Part shown: positions 26,332-35,884 of the stretch, one piece after another | How positions within the stretch are numbered: the stretch's first letter is position 1 | How the letters are laid out: each line of letters begins with the position of its first letter | Assembly: GCA_020635115.1 (NCBI GenBank) | Contig: JACKAK010000002.1 | Location: 310,001-374,000, forward strand | DNA length: 64,000 nucleotides | Direction: 5' to 3' | From: Halobacteriovoraceae bacterium | GTDB lineage: Bacteria; Bdellovibrionota; Bacteriovoracia; Bacteriovoracales; Bacteriovoracaceae | Notes under the pieces: generated by a model | Told to the model about the DNA's origin: nothing | Database searches by the model: none | The model's input: the letters and a program-made list of their open reading frames with translations, nothing else | Program-made: the position numbers and the translations under genes

Positions 26332-26550
26332 TTCACCCTCCTGGTGGGCGTTACTATTTAATGCTACCAGTTAGGGTGCCATATTTTCCACACGGGCAAA
26401 ATTGACCAGGTATATCTTGCCTATTTATGGATACTTTTTCTTGATAATTCACCAAAAACCTTCAGAATTTAGAGCAATTAGGTTAAAGTCTTAAAAAGAT
26501 GTGTCAAATAATAGACAAGGTTAAATGTTGGTTTAAAGAGTTGGAAATTT

Positions 26551-26766
26551 ATGCCCGGTGAAAATACATTTGAAAATACACTAGAAGAACTTGAAAAAAT
26601 TGTTGGGGAACTAGAAGCTGGAAACGTGGGCCTTGATGATGGTCTTAAACTCTACGAAAAGGGTGTCAATCTATATAAAATTTGTAAAATCAAAATAGAT
26701 AAGGCCGAGAAAAAAATTCAAAAACTTGACGATGACCTCAACGAGGTTGATATTGAAACAGATTAG
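26551..26766 (+). CDS. xseB: exodeoxyribonuclease VII small subunit
   Basis: A 71-residue helical protein with the XseB signature FENTLEELEKIVGELEAGNV and GLDDGLKLYEKGVNLYKICK. It forms the small subunit of exonuclease VII, which degrades single-stranded DNA with XseA. xseA is not in this window. The downstream lipoprotein gene starts inside its 3' end (14-bp overlap). Confidence 0.93.
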   Translation: MPGENTFENTLEELEKIVGELEAGNVGLDDGLKLYEKGVNLYKICKIKIDKAEKKIQKLDDDLNEVDIETD

Positions 26767-27583
26767 TTTTTTCATTATAGTTTTTATTTTATTTAGCTGC
26801 GCTAATGTACAAAATAGAAATGAAGTTTCTACAATTATAGTTAATGATGAAACAGAGGCCATTCCAACGGCCAAGACAGAAATTGCCCAAGAAGCGATTG
26901 TCAAAGATACATATGATGTACCTGTCAGCTCAGATTATTTTTATGAAAATGAATTAGAGAAACAAGCAAAAAATGTAATTGGTATTTACTTTTCTGGTGG
27001 TCTGTACAACACTTTTTATCATCTCGCCGTGTTGAAATATCTAAATGAAAATGGGATTGTTCCCCATGTTGTTAGTGGTGAGGGGAGCGGACTGTTTATA
27101 GCAGCAATGTATGCAGCAGGAAAAACAGTTGATGAAATGGAGTGGGTATTTTTTAAACTTAATAGTATGATAGAAAAAATTGAAGATAAAAAAGATTGGC
27201 TAAATCTTATTGCAAAATATGTTATTGATTCTATTCCTAATAAAAGTATTCAGATTTTTGAGAAAACTTTTTTTATCAATGACAAAAAGATGCGAAAAAA
27301 CATACTATCAGGTAATATTGATGAACTTTTGAAAGAATACACTCTAGATGAAACTCGTGCTGAAAGATATTCCTTACGGGAAATGTATAAAGAGTTTGGA
27401 GTTGATCTTGTATACTTATCAAGTGTGGTTCCAACAAGCAATATCATAGACTTTGATGTCAATATAAAAACAAATAGCTATGATCCAGAACTCAATATGT
27501 CGAAAAAGGCAAATTTGCACTCAATAATGAAAGAGTTAATTATAGAAAAAAATAAGGTAAAAGATGAAGTCAAACATTATTAA
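26753..27583 (+). CDS. patatin-like lipoprotein lacking the canonical nucleophile
   Basis: A 276-residue protein: lipoprotein signal (KQISFFIIVFILFSC; lipobox LFSC), a low-complexity spacer, then a patatin-like N-terminal half: IGIYFSGGLYNTFYHLAVLK aligns with the family GGGxxG...H.GVLK, and VVSGEGSGLFIAAMYAAG aligns with xxxGTSAGAIxAALYAAG. The usual nucleophile elbow G-x-S-x-G reads G-E-G-S-G, so the expected Ser is Gly, and no DGG/DGA Asp is evident in the short C-terminal half. It is therefore probably a pseudoenzyme. The TTG at 26753 is chosen because ACGAGG precedes it; longer upstream starts lie inside xseB. It overlaps the following PBP gene by 20 bp. Confidence 0.7.
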   Translation: MKQISFFIIVFILFSCANVQNRNEVSTIIVNDETEAIPTAKTEIAQEAIVKDTYDVPVSSDYFYENELEKQAKNVIGIYFSGGLYNTFYHLAVLKYLNENGIVPHVVSGEGSGLFIAAMYAAGKTVDEMEWVFFKLNSMIEKIEDKKDWLNLIAKYVIDSIPNKSIQIFEKTFFINDKKMRKNILSGNIDELLKEYTLDETRAERYSLREMYKEFGVDLVYLSSVVPTSNIIDFDVNIKTNSYDPELNMSKKANLHSIMKELIIEKNKVKDEVKHY

Positions 27584-30326
27584 GGTATTCATCGTATTGA
27601 TTGGACTTGGGGTTGTTGGTGTGGCCATCATTGGGCTTGCAATTGGTTATTACTCATTAACTTTACCAAAAATTAGTTCTTTGGCCGATTACCACCCTCC
27701 TATTCCATCAAAAATTTTGGCAAAAGATGGAACAGTTCTTACCGAAATTGGTATACATAATCGAGTGATAGCAAAATTTGAAGAGATTCCAAAACGAATT
27801 GTAGATGCTTTTCTTTCGGCGGAAGACAGCTCTTTTTTTGAACACACTGGAGTGGATTATTTAGGCGTATTAAGAGCTCTATATGCAAATATTAAGGCGG
27901 GTAAAGTCGTACAGGGTGGTAGTACTATCACTCAACAAGTTGCAAAATCTTTACTATTAACTTCTGAGAGATCTATAAGTCGAAAAATTAAAGACTTTTT
28001 ATTGGCCCAAAAAATTGAGAAAAAATTTTCAAAAGAAGATATACTCTTTCTCTATCTTAATCAGGTCTATTTAGGAGGTGGATATTACGGAGTTAAATCA
28101 GCATTTAGAGGTTATTTTAGAAAAGAATTAAGTGAGGCCAGTGTGGCCGAATCTGCTATGATTGCAGGTCTACTTGTTGCTCCAGGAAGATATTCTCCCT
28201 ATAGAAATCCACTGTATGCAAAAAGAAGACAGGCCTATGTTTTAAAAAGAATGTTTGAAACAGGAAAAATTTCTGAAAGTGAATATAAATTGGCTTTACA
28301 AGAAAAAATCAAATATTTCACTAGAGAAGGAAGTGTTTTTAAAGCACCTTATTTTACTGAATGGATTCGTCAAAAAGTTGTTGATATTGTAGGAGAAGAT
28401 AATTTTAAGGAAAATGGATTTATTGTTCAAACCACCCTGGATTGGGATCTGCAAAATAGGGCAGAGATAGCAATTGCTCAAGGTGTTAAAGAAATTGATA
28501 AACGACAAGGTTTTAAAGGTCCGTTACAACATTTAGAAACTGATGAAGAAATTGAAAAATTTATTATTGAATATAGAAAAAATTTACTCGAAGAGAAGTC
28601 TGAATACTTCATATTGGATGGAGACAGTAAAAAACAATATGAATTTGAATATAATGAAGAAGAATATTTAAAAGTTAAAAATGATTATTTTTCAAGTATT
28701 GAGAAAATTAATTCAAATGATTTTGAATGGAATTCAAATGATCCAATGTTAGATTTACTTGAAGTAGGTAAAGATTATAAGGCCGTTGTAATAAAGGTAC
28801 ATGATTCATCTAGGATGGTTTACGTAAACCTTGCTGGAGTTCATGGGATGATACCCTACGAACAGTTTAGATGGGCACATGAAAGAGTACTTGATTCAGA
28901 GAAAAATTTTTGGAGTTATGTCGTTAGACCTTCTCAAATATTAAAAAGAGGGGACATTGTCTATGTACAAATCGAGAAAAAAAGTGAATCATTGAGCTTT
29001 AGATTGTATAAAGATTTTAAAGATCCTTTTTTCAACAGAAATAAAAATAGAAAAGAATTACTAGAAAAATTAAAAACTGAAAAAATGCCTCTCTTGAGAC
29101 TTGAACAACAATCCGATGTACAAGCAGCGCTATTTTCAATTGATCCTCTGAATGGAGAAATTATTTCTTTCGTTGGAGGAGCCGATTTTAACAACTCAAA
29201 GTTTATTAGAACGATTCAATCAAATCGTCAACCAGGGTCGGCCTTTAAACCATTTATATATGCAGCAGGATTAGAAAAAGGCTTTACTCCGGCAAGTATA
29301 ATATTAGATTCTCCAGAGGCGCTTAGTGGAGTAGATGAGTCATTGAATTGGAAACCTAGAAATTATGATGGGGAGTTTAAAGGACCCATGACTTATCGGA
29401 ACGCACTAGAACAATCTAGGAACGTGCCTGCCATAAAACTTTCTGAAAAAATTGGTCTAAGTAACATCAAAAAATTTGTTGATAGAATAGGGCTGAATGT
29501 AGAACTTGGTGAGGACCTAACATCTGCACTTGGATCATTTGGTGTCAATTTGAAAGAACTCGTTTCTGCTTATGCGATATTTCCTAATGGTGGAAGGAAA
29601 GTAAAAGTAAAATTTATAAAATCTATTATCGATAGATTTGGTACTACTTATCCGACAGAAGTCAATGAGTTAGATGAAAAATTGAAAACTGAAGAAAAAG
29701 GGGCTCCTTTACTTAAAGCTGCGGAAAATGAGGAAATTGAAAAAAAAGAGATTCTACCTGAAGAACCAATCAAATCAAATCCTTATCTTGATTCTCTTGG
29801 AGGAGATCAAGTTTATGACAAAAGACTTGCTTACATAATGACAAACCTTTTAAGAGGAGTTGTGTTACATGGAACTGCAAAAAATGCAAAAGAAGTAAGC
29901 ACGTTTTTAGGGGGCAAAACAGGGACAACTAATAGTTTCGTCGATGCTTGGTTTGTAGGGTTTACAAGTAACATCGTGGCAGGAGTATGGACAGGTTTCG
30001 ACGATAATCAAACATTAGGTTACGCTGAAAGTGGATCTCGAGCTGCTCTTCCTATTTGGAAAGATTATATGTCTGAAGTTGTTAGAAAATATGGAGAAAG
30101 TGAATTTGTAATTCCTGAAGGTGTGACAAATATACTTATCGATAAGGAGACTGGAAAGTTGGCCAATGACCAAACTAAAACGACTTTTATGGAAACTTTT
30201 GTCAGCGGTACAGGCCCTGTTGAGGAAACTGATGAGATTATTAATAATCAATTAGATGCAAATGGCGATGAGAATATCAAAGATGGGGATAAAACTATTT
30301 GGTATGATGATATATATAATGAATAG
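27564..30326 (+). CDS. class A penicillin-binding protein (PBP1A-type)
   Basis: A 920-residue bifunctional peptidoglycan synthase. One N-terminal membrane helix (about 7-30) is followed by the GT51 glycosyltransferase domain (SAEDSSFFEHTGVD with catalytic E87; GGSTITQQVAKSL; KEDILFLYLNQVYLGGGYYG). An inserted OB/S1-like domain lies near 400-440 (VIKVHDSSRMVYVNLAGVHG), then the transpeptidase domain with SAFK (S559), SRN and KTGTTN (K785). The inserted domain is typical of PBP1A. An acidic tail of about 40 residues extends past the catalytic domain. It overlaps the patatin-like lipoprotein gene by 20 bp, suggesting a coupled wall/envelope role. Confidence 0.93.
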   Translation: MKSNIIKVFIVLIGLGVVGVAIIGLAIGYYSLTLPKISSLADYHPPIPSKILAKDGTVLTEIGIHNRVIAKFEEIPKRIVDAFLSAEDSSFFEHTGVDYLGVLRALYANIKAGKVVQGGSTITQQVAKSLLLTSERSISRKIKDFLLAQKIEKKFSKEDILFLYLNQVYLGGGYYGVKSAFRGYFRKELSEASVAESAMIAGLLVAPGRYSPYRNPLYAKRRQAYVLKRMFETGKISESEYKLALQEKIKYFTREGSVFKAPYFTEWIRQKVVDIVGEDNFKENGFIVQTTLDWDLQNRAEIAIAQGVKEIDKRQGFKGPLQHLETDEEIEKFIIEYRKNLLEEKSEYFILDGDSKKQYEFEYNEEEYLKVKNDYFSSIEKINSNDFEWNSNDPMLDLLEVGKDYKAVVIKVHDSSRMVYVNLAGVHGMIPYEQFRWAHERVLDSEKNFWSYVVRPSQILKRGDIVYVQIEKKSESLSFRLYKDFKDPFFNRNKNRKELLEKLKTEKMPLLRLEQQSDVQAALFSIDPLNGEIISFVGGADFNNSKFIRTIQSNRQPGSAFKPFIYAAGLEKGFTPASIILDSPEALSGVDESLNWKPRNYDGEFKGPMTYRNALEQSRNVPAIKLSEKIGLSNIKKFVDRIGLNVELGEDLTSALGSFGVNLKELVSAYAIFPNGGRKVKVKFIKSIIDRFGTTYPTEVNELDEKLKTEEKGAPLLKAAENEEIEKKEILPEEPIKSNPYLDSLGGDQVYDKRLAYIMTNLLRGVVLHGTAKNAKEVSTFLGGKTGTTNSFVDAWFVGFTSNIVAGVWTGFDDNQTLGYAESGSRAALPIWKDYMSEVVRKYGESEFVIPEGVTNILIDKETGKLANDQTKTTFMETFVSGTGPVEETDEIINNQLDANGDENIKDGDKTIWYDDIYNE

Positions 30327-30368
30327 TATTTGTATATATCAATTCTTAACTCATTATAATTACAGGAC

Positions 30369-30385
30369 TGTCTAAAGTTTAGACA
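30369..30385. terminator. inverted repeat after the PBP gene
   Basis: TGTCTAAA-G-TTTAGACA is a perfect 8-bp palindrome with a single-base centre, followed by TTTCTT. It lies 43 bp after the PBP stop and 135 bp before the next gene. It may be a weak terminator or an operator; the short T-run keeps confidence low. Confidence 0.3.
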
Positions 30386-30519
30386 TTTCTTAATTTGATT
30401 CTCCTTAATCCAGAATATGATATAATAGTTTTTTCAAAGGTATGAGCTCTTAAATTAGTAAAAAAAGTGCACATTTGGTCGATAAGTTAAGGTCGTAGGA
30501 CCTTTTTCCACGGGTGAAT

Positions 30520-31452
30520 ATGAATTCAGGTGTTGGACTTAAAAGAAAAATGAATGCATCCTTCAAGAAAACACTTGTCATCTCCCTTATTATTCATATC
30601 GTTATTGTTTTTATAAATATACATGAAAGATCTCAAACTGATAAGCTTGGTAGTTATAATCAACAAAAAAGTAAAACAATCACAGTAAAGCTCGCTCCAA
30701 ATGATGATAGGAAAAAAAGACAGATTGTAAAAACTGAAAATAAAGGCAATGAAAAGATTAATGATAACACTAAATATCTAAGTGAATTTGATAGAACTGT
30801 CTCGAAGGAAAGTGTTGCTGCTGGTACTGGTAAATTTAATAAGGCCGGAATAGGTCGAAGAGATGGGCAAGAAAAGGTGAGCGTTCCCGCACCTCCTCAG
30901 ATTAAAAAAATTACTAAAAAGGATACTAATCCTGAATCAAAACTAGCCAAATTAGCACAATTAACACAGGCAATGGATGTAGCGGTACCAACTCCTAAAG
31001 TTCAACCAACATCATCGGTAGCAAAGGGTCTTAAAAATGGAGATCTAAAATCGAGAGGAATGTCATCAACGAGTGATTTTGTGGAAGATGTTCCACTGGG
31101 TGACTTTACAGAACTTAATACAAAAAGATTTAAATATTTTTCTTTTTATGATCGTATACGTAAACAATTAGAAAATCATTGGGGAAGAAATATTCGTCAA
31201 AAGGCCAGAAGACTTTTTTCCAGGGGCGGAAGACTACCGGCCAGTGAGAATTTTATAACTTCACTTAGGATCGTTCTCGATTCAAAGGGAAATATTATAA
31301 ACGTACTTATTAATAGCTCTAGCGGAATTAGGGAGTTAGATGAAGCAGCAGTAGATTCCTTTAACAAAGCAGGGCCATTTCCAAATCCTCCTCAGGAATT
31401 AGTAAAAAATGGAAGCGCTGTTATAGAATGGGGATTTGTGGTAAATTCCTAG
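30520..31452 (+). CDS. TonB C-terminal domain protein
   Basis: About 310 residues: cytoplasmic basic start, one transmembrane helix (about 18-36), a long polar Lys/Pro/Gln-rich periplasmic linker with low complexity (about 45-190), then a TonB/TolA-like C-terminal domain (about 210-310) with SLRIVLDSKGNIINVLINSS, SGIRELDEAAVDSFNKAGPF, FPNPP and a closing hydrophobic strand. This is the pattern of energy-transducing TonB-family proteins or TolA-like linkers. There are no ExbB/ExbD genes nearby. A GTG at 30514 is an alternative start. Confidence 0.82.
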   Translation: MNSGVGLKRKMNASFKKTLVISLIIHIVIVFINIHERSQTDKLGSYNQQKSKTITVKLAPNDDRKKRQIVKTENKGNEKINDNTKYLSEFDRTVSKESVAAGTGKFNKAGIGRRDGQEKVSVPAPPQIKKITKKDTNPESKLAKLAQLTQAMDVAVPTPKVQPTSSVAKGLKNGDLKSRGMSSTSDFVEDVPLGDFTELNTKRFKYFSFYDRIRKQLENHWGRNIRQKARRLFSRGGRLPASENFITSLRIVLDSKGNIINVLINSSSGIRELDEAAVDSFNKAGPFPNPPQELVKNGSAVIEWGFVVNS

Positions 31453-31708
31453 AATCAATTTTCACAATCTTTAAAAACATTTTTAATTCTAGAATATTTA
31501 AAAAATAATACTCATTATTCATTTCATGTTTAGATTTATATTCAAATCCCTTCACTTATATTTTAAAAATATTAAGCGCTTAGATGTTTGAAAATATATC
31601 AATTATTTTTCATAACTGTAATTTTTACAAAAATCCTCCATAGATTTATTTTTTGATTATACTCTGTTCGAAAAACAAACAAATTTTTTTCTGACAAAGT
31701 GAGGAATT

Positions 31709-33499
31709 ATGAAAAAGATAAACACAAAACTTTTAGGTTTACTTGTAATCGGTATGAACATCTCTCCTTCTACATATGCTTCTGGAAAATTACTTTCTGA
31801 GTTTGATAATATATTAAATTCAGTAAAAGAAAGCATGAAAGGTGAGTCTAATATTGTAAAGGCTTACAAACTAAGAAAAGAAACTGATAGGTTAACTAAA
31901 GAAAGATTTGAAAGACAAATCAATTTTTTAAATTCTTTGAAACTTGAAATACCTAAAAAAAAGTTGAAAGGAATTGGCGCAAAGGTTGACGGAGATAAAA
32001 TTGCGATCAATCTTAGTGAGAAATATGTAGACGAGTTAACTAAAATAGATGAAATTTTTGTACTATACGCTGATCAATATGAGCATCTTCTTGTTGATTA
32101 CCTATCTGAACATTATAGAATGACCTCATCATCTGGATTCTATTCTGAATTCGCACAAGCTCTTCATGAGATTGAATCAAAAGGCACTATCGACAAAATT
32201 ACAGGTAAAGAAACGGTTACTGAAATTTTTGCAAAATCATATCTTCAAATTAAAAAACCAACAGTTGTCAAAAAATTTGGGAATACATATGAAGAACAAA
32301 AAACAATAAAAGAAAAACAGAAAATTATTTCAGAAAACTTAAATGCATATAAAAAAGCAGTTGTTGAACTGAAAAACAAAGAAAAAGGCTTTATCACTTA
32401 TGATGAGATGAGAAAAACATACATTGAAGCTGAAAGGCTTTATAATGGTTTTTGGAATTCTGGTATTGAAATCAGAGATGAATTAAGAGCATCAGCTCAA
32501 CTTTTAAAGCTAAGAAACTGGAAATTGGAGAGTTTTGAAAATACTTTAAGAGGATTTAGTATAATAGATTCTAGTGCCAAAAATTTTAACCAAACAGTTT
32601 TAAACTTCCATAAAGAGCTCAATGAGGTATTAAAGGTATCAAATAATAAGCAAATTATTAAAATAACTAAAAACGCCATAACTTCAAAGGTAAATAATGA
32701 AGTGAAAAGACTTCTTTCTTCTGAAATCGAAGAACCAGTTGAAGATTTTATTAAACTTTATGTCAGCGTCCGAAATTTGCATAGGACAAATCCGAGTTTT
32801 GTGGCAGATGAAGTTTTAGACTTAACAAATGAAGTATTGGATTTTAAAATTATTGAAAATGGTATGAGTGTACAAGAACTTGAAGCAAAAGGGATTGTTT
32901 TAAATAAAAATAATATTGATTCACTTTTTAATGTTGAAAATGATGGAAAATGGGAAACTGTTAGATCAATCGTATCAAGTAAAAGTGAAGTTACAGAAAT
33001 TGCAAGCAGTGACTTATTTGAAAATTTTGTGGATATGAACGATACTCTTCGAATGCTAGAACATGTATATGCAGATAAGTCGATTTACAATTCTGAAATT
33101 CTTAAAAAAGTAAATGATGAGTTTATCCCTGAAGTAGCTCAAACGTTTATAGCATTTTCAAAAAATGTGAGCGAACAAGGCCTTATGAAAAATGCAACAT
33201 TTGTATCTCACTACACCGAAGTATTTCTAAGAATTATTGATACAATTGTAAAACATCTCAAAGGAATAGAAGTAACAAAGACAGTTGCATCAAAAGGTTA
33301 TAATAGTAGAACATCTTATACAAAGACTTTAAATGCAGTACTCGATAGTTCTCCATCTGAGGAAGCTAGAGAGAAATTAATTGCCTCTTTTATCGATACT
33401 GTTGATAAAAATGAATTACATTATCTTTTTGATGACTCTAGGATTTCAAAAATTGTTAAATCTGATTATTTCAACGAGGAATATCTACCAAAAAAATAA
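31709..33499 (+). CDS. secreted protein, tandem paralog A
   Basis: A 596-residue exported protein of unknown function: signal peptide about 1-25 (STYA-SG) followed by an almost wholly helical, Lys/Glu-rich body that may contain coiled coils. Its second half is similar to the next gene: EEPVEDFIKLYVSVRNLHRT matches INDFIRLYVNIRYIFKT, and the C-terminal AREKLIASFIDTVDKNELHY matches LREELIESFMATVEKNNLYY. The first about 250 residues are extra relative to the paralog. A GTGAGG ribosome-binding site precedes the ATG. A terminator follows the gene, so it is transcribed alone. Confidence 0.78.
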   Translation: MKKINTKLLGLLVIGMNISPSTYASGKLLSEFDNILNSVKESMKGESNIVKAYKLRKETDRLTKERFERQINFLNSLKLEIPKKKLKGIGAKVDGDKIAINLSEKYVDELTKIDEIFVLYADQYEHLLVDYLSEHYRMTSSSGFYSEFAQALHEIESKGTIDKITGKETVTEIFAKSYLQIKKPTVVKKFGNTYEEQKTIKEKQKIISENLNAYKKAVVELKNKEKGFITYDEMRKTYIEAERLYNGFWNSGIEIRDELRASAQLLKLRNWKLESFENTLRGFSIIDSSAKNFNQTVLNFHKELNEVLKVSNNKQIIKITKNAITSKVNNEVKRLLSSEIEEPVEDFIKLYVSVRNLHRTNPSFVADEVLDLTNEVLDFKIIENGMSVQELEAKGIVLNKNNIDSLFNVENDGKWETVRSIVSSKSEVTEIASSDLFENFVDMNDTLRMLEHVYADKSIYNSEILKKVNDEFIPEVAQTFIAFSKNVSEQGLMKNATFVSHYTEVFLRIIDTIVKHLKGIEVTKTVASKGYNSRTSYTKTLNAVLDSSPSEEAREKLIASFIDTVDKNELHYLFDDSRISKIVKSDYFNEEYLPKK

Positions 33500-33512
33500 T
33501 AAATAACTACTG

Positions 33513-33539
33513 ACCGGGAATTAAAACTCCCGGTTTTTA
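33513..33539 (+). terminator. intrinsic terminator
   Basis: A 7-bp GC-rich stem ACCGGGA/TCCCGGT (33513-33519 with 33528-33534) with an 8-base loop, followed directly by a T-run, ends the transcript of the preceding secreted protein gene. Confidence 0.85.
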
Positions 33540-33692
33540 ATTTTTAAATAGTTAAGTGAAATTGTTTTCTGCGTCTAGGTGTATGTTGTTTAAGTTTTTG
33601 AGAAAACTATATAATTTCGACATAGTCTGCTTGATTCACAAATGTTTTATGATAATTAGACATCTTACAAATAATAAATTCTTGAGGTTATT

Positions 33693-35048
33693 ATGAGCAA
33701 TTTATATTTAAGTTTATTTATAATATTTAGTATTTTCTTAGGTCAGGCCCATGCTTTTAATCCCATAGAGTTTTTTAATAATAACAAAATTGTAAAAAAA
33801 ATCAAAAAGGGTCTTGAAAAGGATGCTAAGCTTTCGGATATGATTTTGGCAAACAAACAAAGAAATTTTTATCGCCAGAATTTTTTAACTAAAATTGAGG
33901 ATGAATATTCAGAATTAATTAACATATCTGAATCCTATACTGTTGCAGATAATTTTAGAAATTTATTTTCATCTGATATTCTAACAATGAGAGAATATAA
34001 GGACTTAGAAAAAGCAATAAAATCTTTAAAAATTGATGAATTTGAAAGTGAGCGTTTTTTTAGTGCAATATCCAAATTTGAGACTGCGTATTTTGATCGT
34101 AAAAAAGAGATTCTAAATGTTGGTCATTATAGAGTTCTTGAAAAAGTAATTACGGGAAAAATAAATAAACAAGTAGTCGAGGTTTTTAGAAGAAATATCC
34201 AACTTTCACAAGAAGCTTCAATAAATGATTTTATTCGATTGTATGTAAACATTCGCTATATTTTTAAAACATCTCTTGATAAAAATATTGGAATCGATGT
34301 GATCTCAAAAGACGCCTTAGGCCTATCCCAGGATCTTTTAGATTATAAATTAAAACAATTGGGAAGTCTTGATAGAGGTATAACTTCAGGTGGAATAAAG
34401 TTTAATGTATCATATTTGGATACTTTAATTGGTTTAGAAAACTTCAGATACAGAAATGATGGTTGGGAATATGTAAATAATGGAAATGTTAAAGAATTAT
34501 TTTTTAAAAACTTTAGCAATGATGGAGCACCTATTATTTCAATGGACCTATACAGTGCTCACACTGAAATGTTAAGTACTATACAGGCCCTACATGAAGT
34601 TTATCCAGAAATTAAAAATGAACTTGTACATAGTGATTTAGTTGAACTAATAGGAAAGGATTTTATCAATAGATTTGTAAGAGGTTTTATTTCATACAAC
34701 AAAATAATTAATGAACAAGAGCATATCTTAAAAAATCCAAGTCTGTTAACTGCAATAGTTCAAGAATTTTTCAATATTTTTAAAGCAACCTATCGTCTTT
34801 TACGCTATGGAACTAAGGCCGTAGGTATGCAAGAAATCTCTTATGGTGTTTATAATGGAAAATCATTTCAAAATGCTTTAACAGAAACGATGAAAATCCA
34901 AAATAATGAGTTAAGAGAAGAGCTTATTGAATCTTTTATGGCCACTGTTGAAAAAAATAATTTATATTATCTTTTGGACGAAGCGAATCTTTCAGAAATT
35001 TTAAAGGCAGATGAGTATTTTTATTCAAGATATATCATTTCAATTTAA
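33693..35048 (+). CDS. secreted protein, tandem paralog B
   Basis: A 451-residue exported protein of unknown function (signal peptide 1-21, GQAHA-FNP). It is paralogous to the gene immediately upstream: shared features are the DFI(K/R)LYV block, a GW/KWE(T/Y)V motif, a motif around MLS/LRMLEHVY-type helices and a C-terminal helical block ending with NLYYLLDEANLSEILKADEY. It is shorter because the N-terminal helical part is reduced. The upstream terminator indicates separate transcription. Predominantly alpha-helical; no enzyme motif seen. Confidence 0.78.
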   Translation: MSNLYLSLFIIFSIFLGQAHAFNPIEFFNNNKIVKKIKKGLEKDAKLSDMILANKQRNFYRQNFLTKIEDEYSELINISESYTVADNFRNLFSSDILTMREYKDLEKAIKSLKIDEFESERFFSAISKFETAYFDRKKEILNVGHYRVLEKVITGKINKQVVEVFRRNIQLSQEASINDFIRLYVNIRYIFKTSLDKNIGIDVISKDALGLSQDLLDYKLKQLGSLDRGITSGGIKFNVSYLDTLIGLENFRYRNDGWEYVNNGNVKELFFKNFSNDGAPIISMDLYSAHTEMLSTIQALHEVYPEIKNELVHSDLVELIGKDFINRFVRGFISYNKIINEQEHILKNPSLLTAIVQEFFNIFKATYRLLRYGTKAVGMQEISYGVYNGKSFQNALTETMKIQNNELREELIESFMATVEKNNLYYLLDEANLSEILKADEYFYSRYIISI

Positions 35049-35056
35049 TTGAAATG

Positions 35057-35344
35057 CTATTGTTTTTTTAGCATATCTTTAAGTTGTGAAATACCTTCCA
35101 TCATGACATAGTCATTCCAGATTTTGTCTAACTCACGAATAGTTTCAATAATCTGTATGGCCGCTTGATCTCTTGATATTTTTTGAGACTCGGCCAGTGA
35201 GTCTATGGCCATCGTTAAGGCACTAACAGAAGGCGATGCACATGTCTTTTCTAACCGTTCCTCATATGAAGCATCGATTTTTCTTTCTTTGCTTTTAATG
35301 ATTGCAGTATTAAGCAGTTGAATGGATTCTTTATTGTCTATCAT
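35057..35344 (-). CDS. small helical hypothetical protein
   Basis: A 95-residue soluble acidic protein without a signal peptide; mostly helical with one Cys. It is unrecognised. It is convergent with paralog B across an 8-bp gap. A short inverted repeat (35037-35055, ATTTCAATT/AATTGAAAT) followed by a T-run in the + direction lies at the junction and may end the plus-strand transcript. Its upstream side faces 150 bp of non-coding DNA before the gcvH end. Confidence 0.55.
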   Translation of the reverse strand: MIDNKESIQLLNTAIIKSKERKIDASYEERLEKTCASPSVSALTMAIDSLAESQKISRDQAAIQIIETIRELDKIWNDYVMMEGISQLKDMLKKQ

Positions 35345-35494
35345 AGTCGCAAATAATTCACTAATTAGATTGATGGCCGAAGTATGGGGTTTTTGGCATC
35401 TTTCGTAAAGTGAAAAACGAATCTCACTTCTAATTATTTAAAAATTATAAAAAAAATATGTATTCAAAAACTAATATTGAAAAAATTAACGCCT

Positions 35495-35884
35495 TTAAGA
35501 TAGCTCGTTGCATAAGTCAATGTAATCCGAGGAACTGAGTAAACTTTGAACCTCATCTTCATTTGAAAGTTTTATCTTTATTATCCATGAATCATAGGGA
35601 TTTTGATTACATTGCTCTGGAGAAGACTCAATATCATTATTTACTTCTATAATTTCTCCACTGAGTGGAGAGTACAGGTCACTAACAGATTTAATAGATT
35701 CTACGACACCAAAGGTCTCATTTTGATCAACAACTCTTCCCACATCAGGAAGTTCTACAAAAACGATATCGCCTAGAGAAGATTGGGCGAAATCAGTAAT
35801 TCCAATTGTGGCGATATCTCCATCTATATGAGCCCATTCGTGTTCATTAGTATATAGTAATTGGCCAGGGGTTTTGTGTGACAT
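35495..35884 (-). CDS. gcvH: glycine cleavage system H protein
   Basis: A 129-residue lipoyl carrier protein: YTNEHEWAHIDGDIATIGIT start motif, DFAQSSLGDIVFVELP, and the lipoylation loop FGVVESIKSVSDLYSPLSGE with modified Lys65. It shuttles the aminomethyl group between the P, T and L proteins. It directly follows gcvT (adjacent without a gap) in the folD-gcvT-gcvH operon. gcvP and lpd are not in the window. Confidence 0.97.
   Translation of the reverse strand: MSHKTPGQLLYTNEHEWAHIDGDIATIGITDFAQSSLGDIVFVELPDVGRVVDQNETFGVVESIKSVSDLYSPLSGEIIEVNNDIESSPEQCNQNPYDSWIIKIKLSNEDEVQSLLSSSDYIDLCNELS

Noticed and set aside
26363..26381. TGGCAC on the minus strand before flgF as a sigma-54 promoter
   Set aside because: The -24-like half is good, but at the correct 5-bp spacing the -12 reads CTGG and not TTGC, so the key GC is missing.
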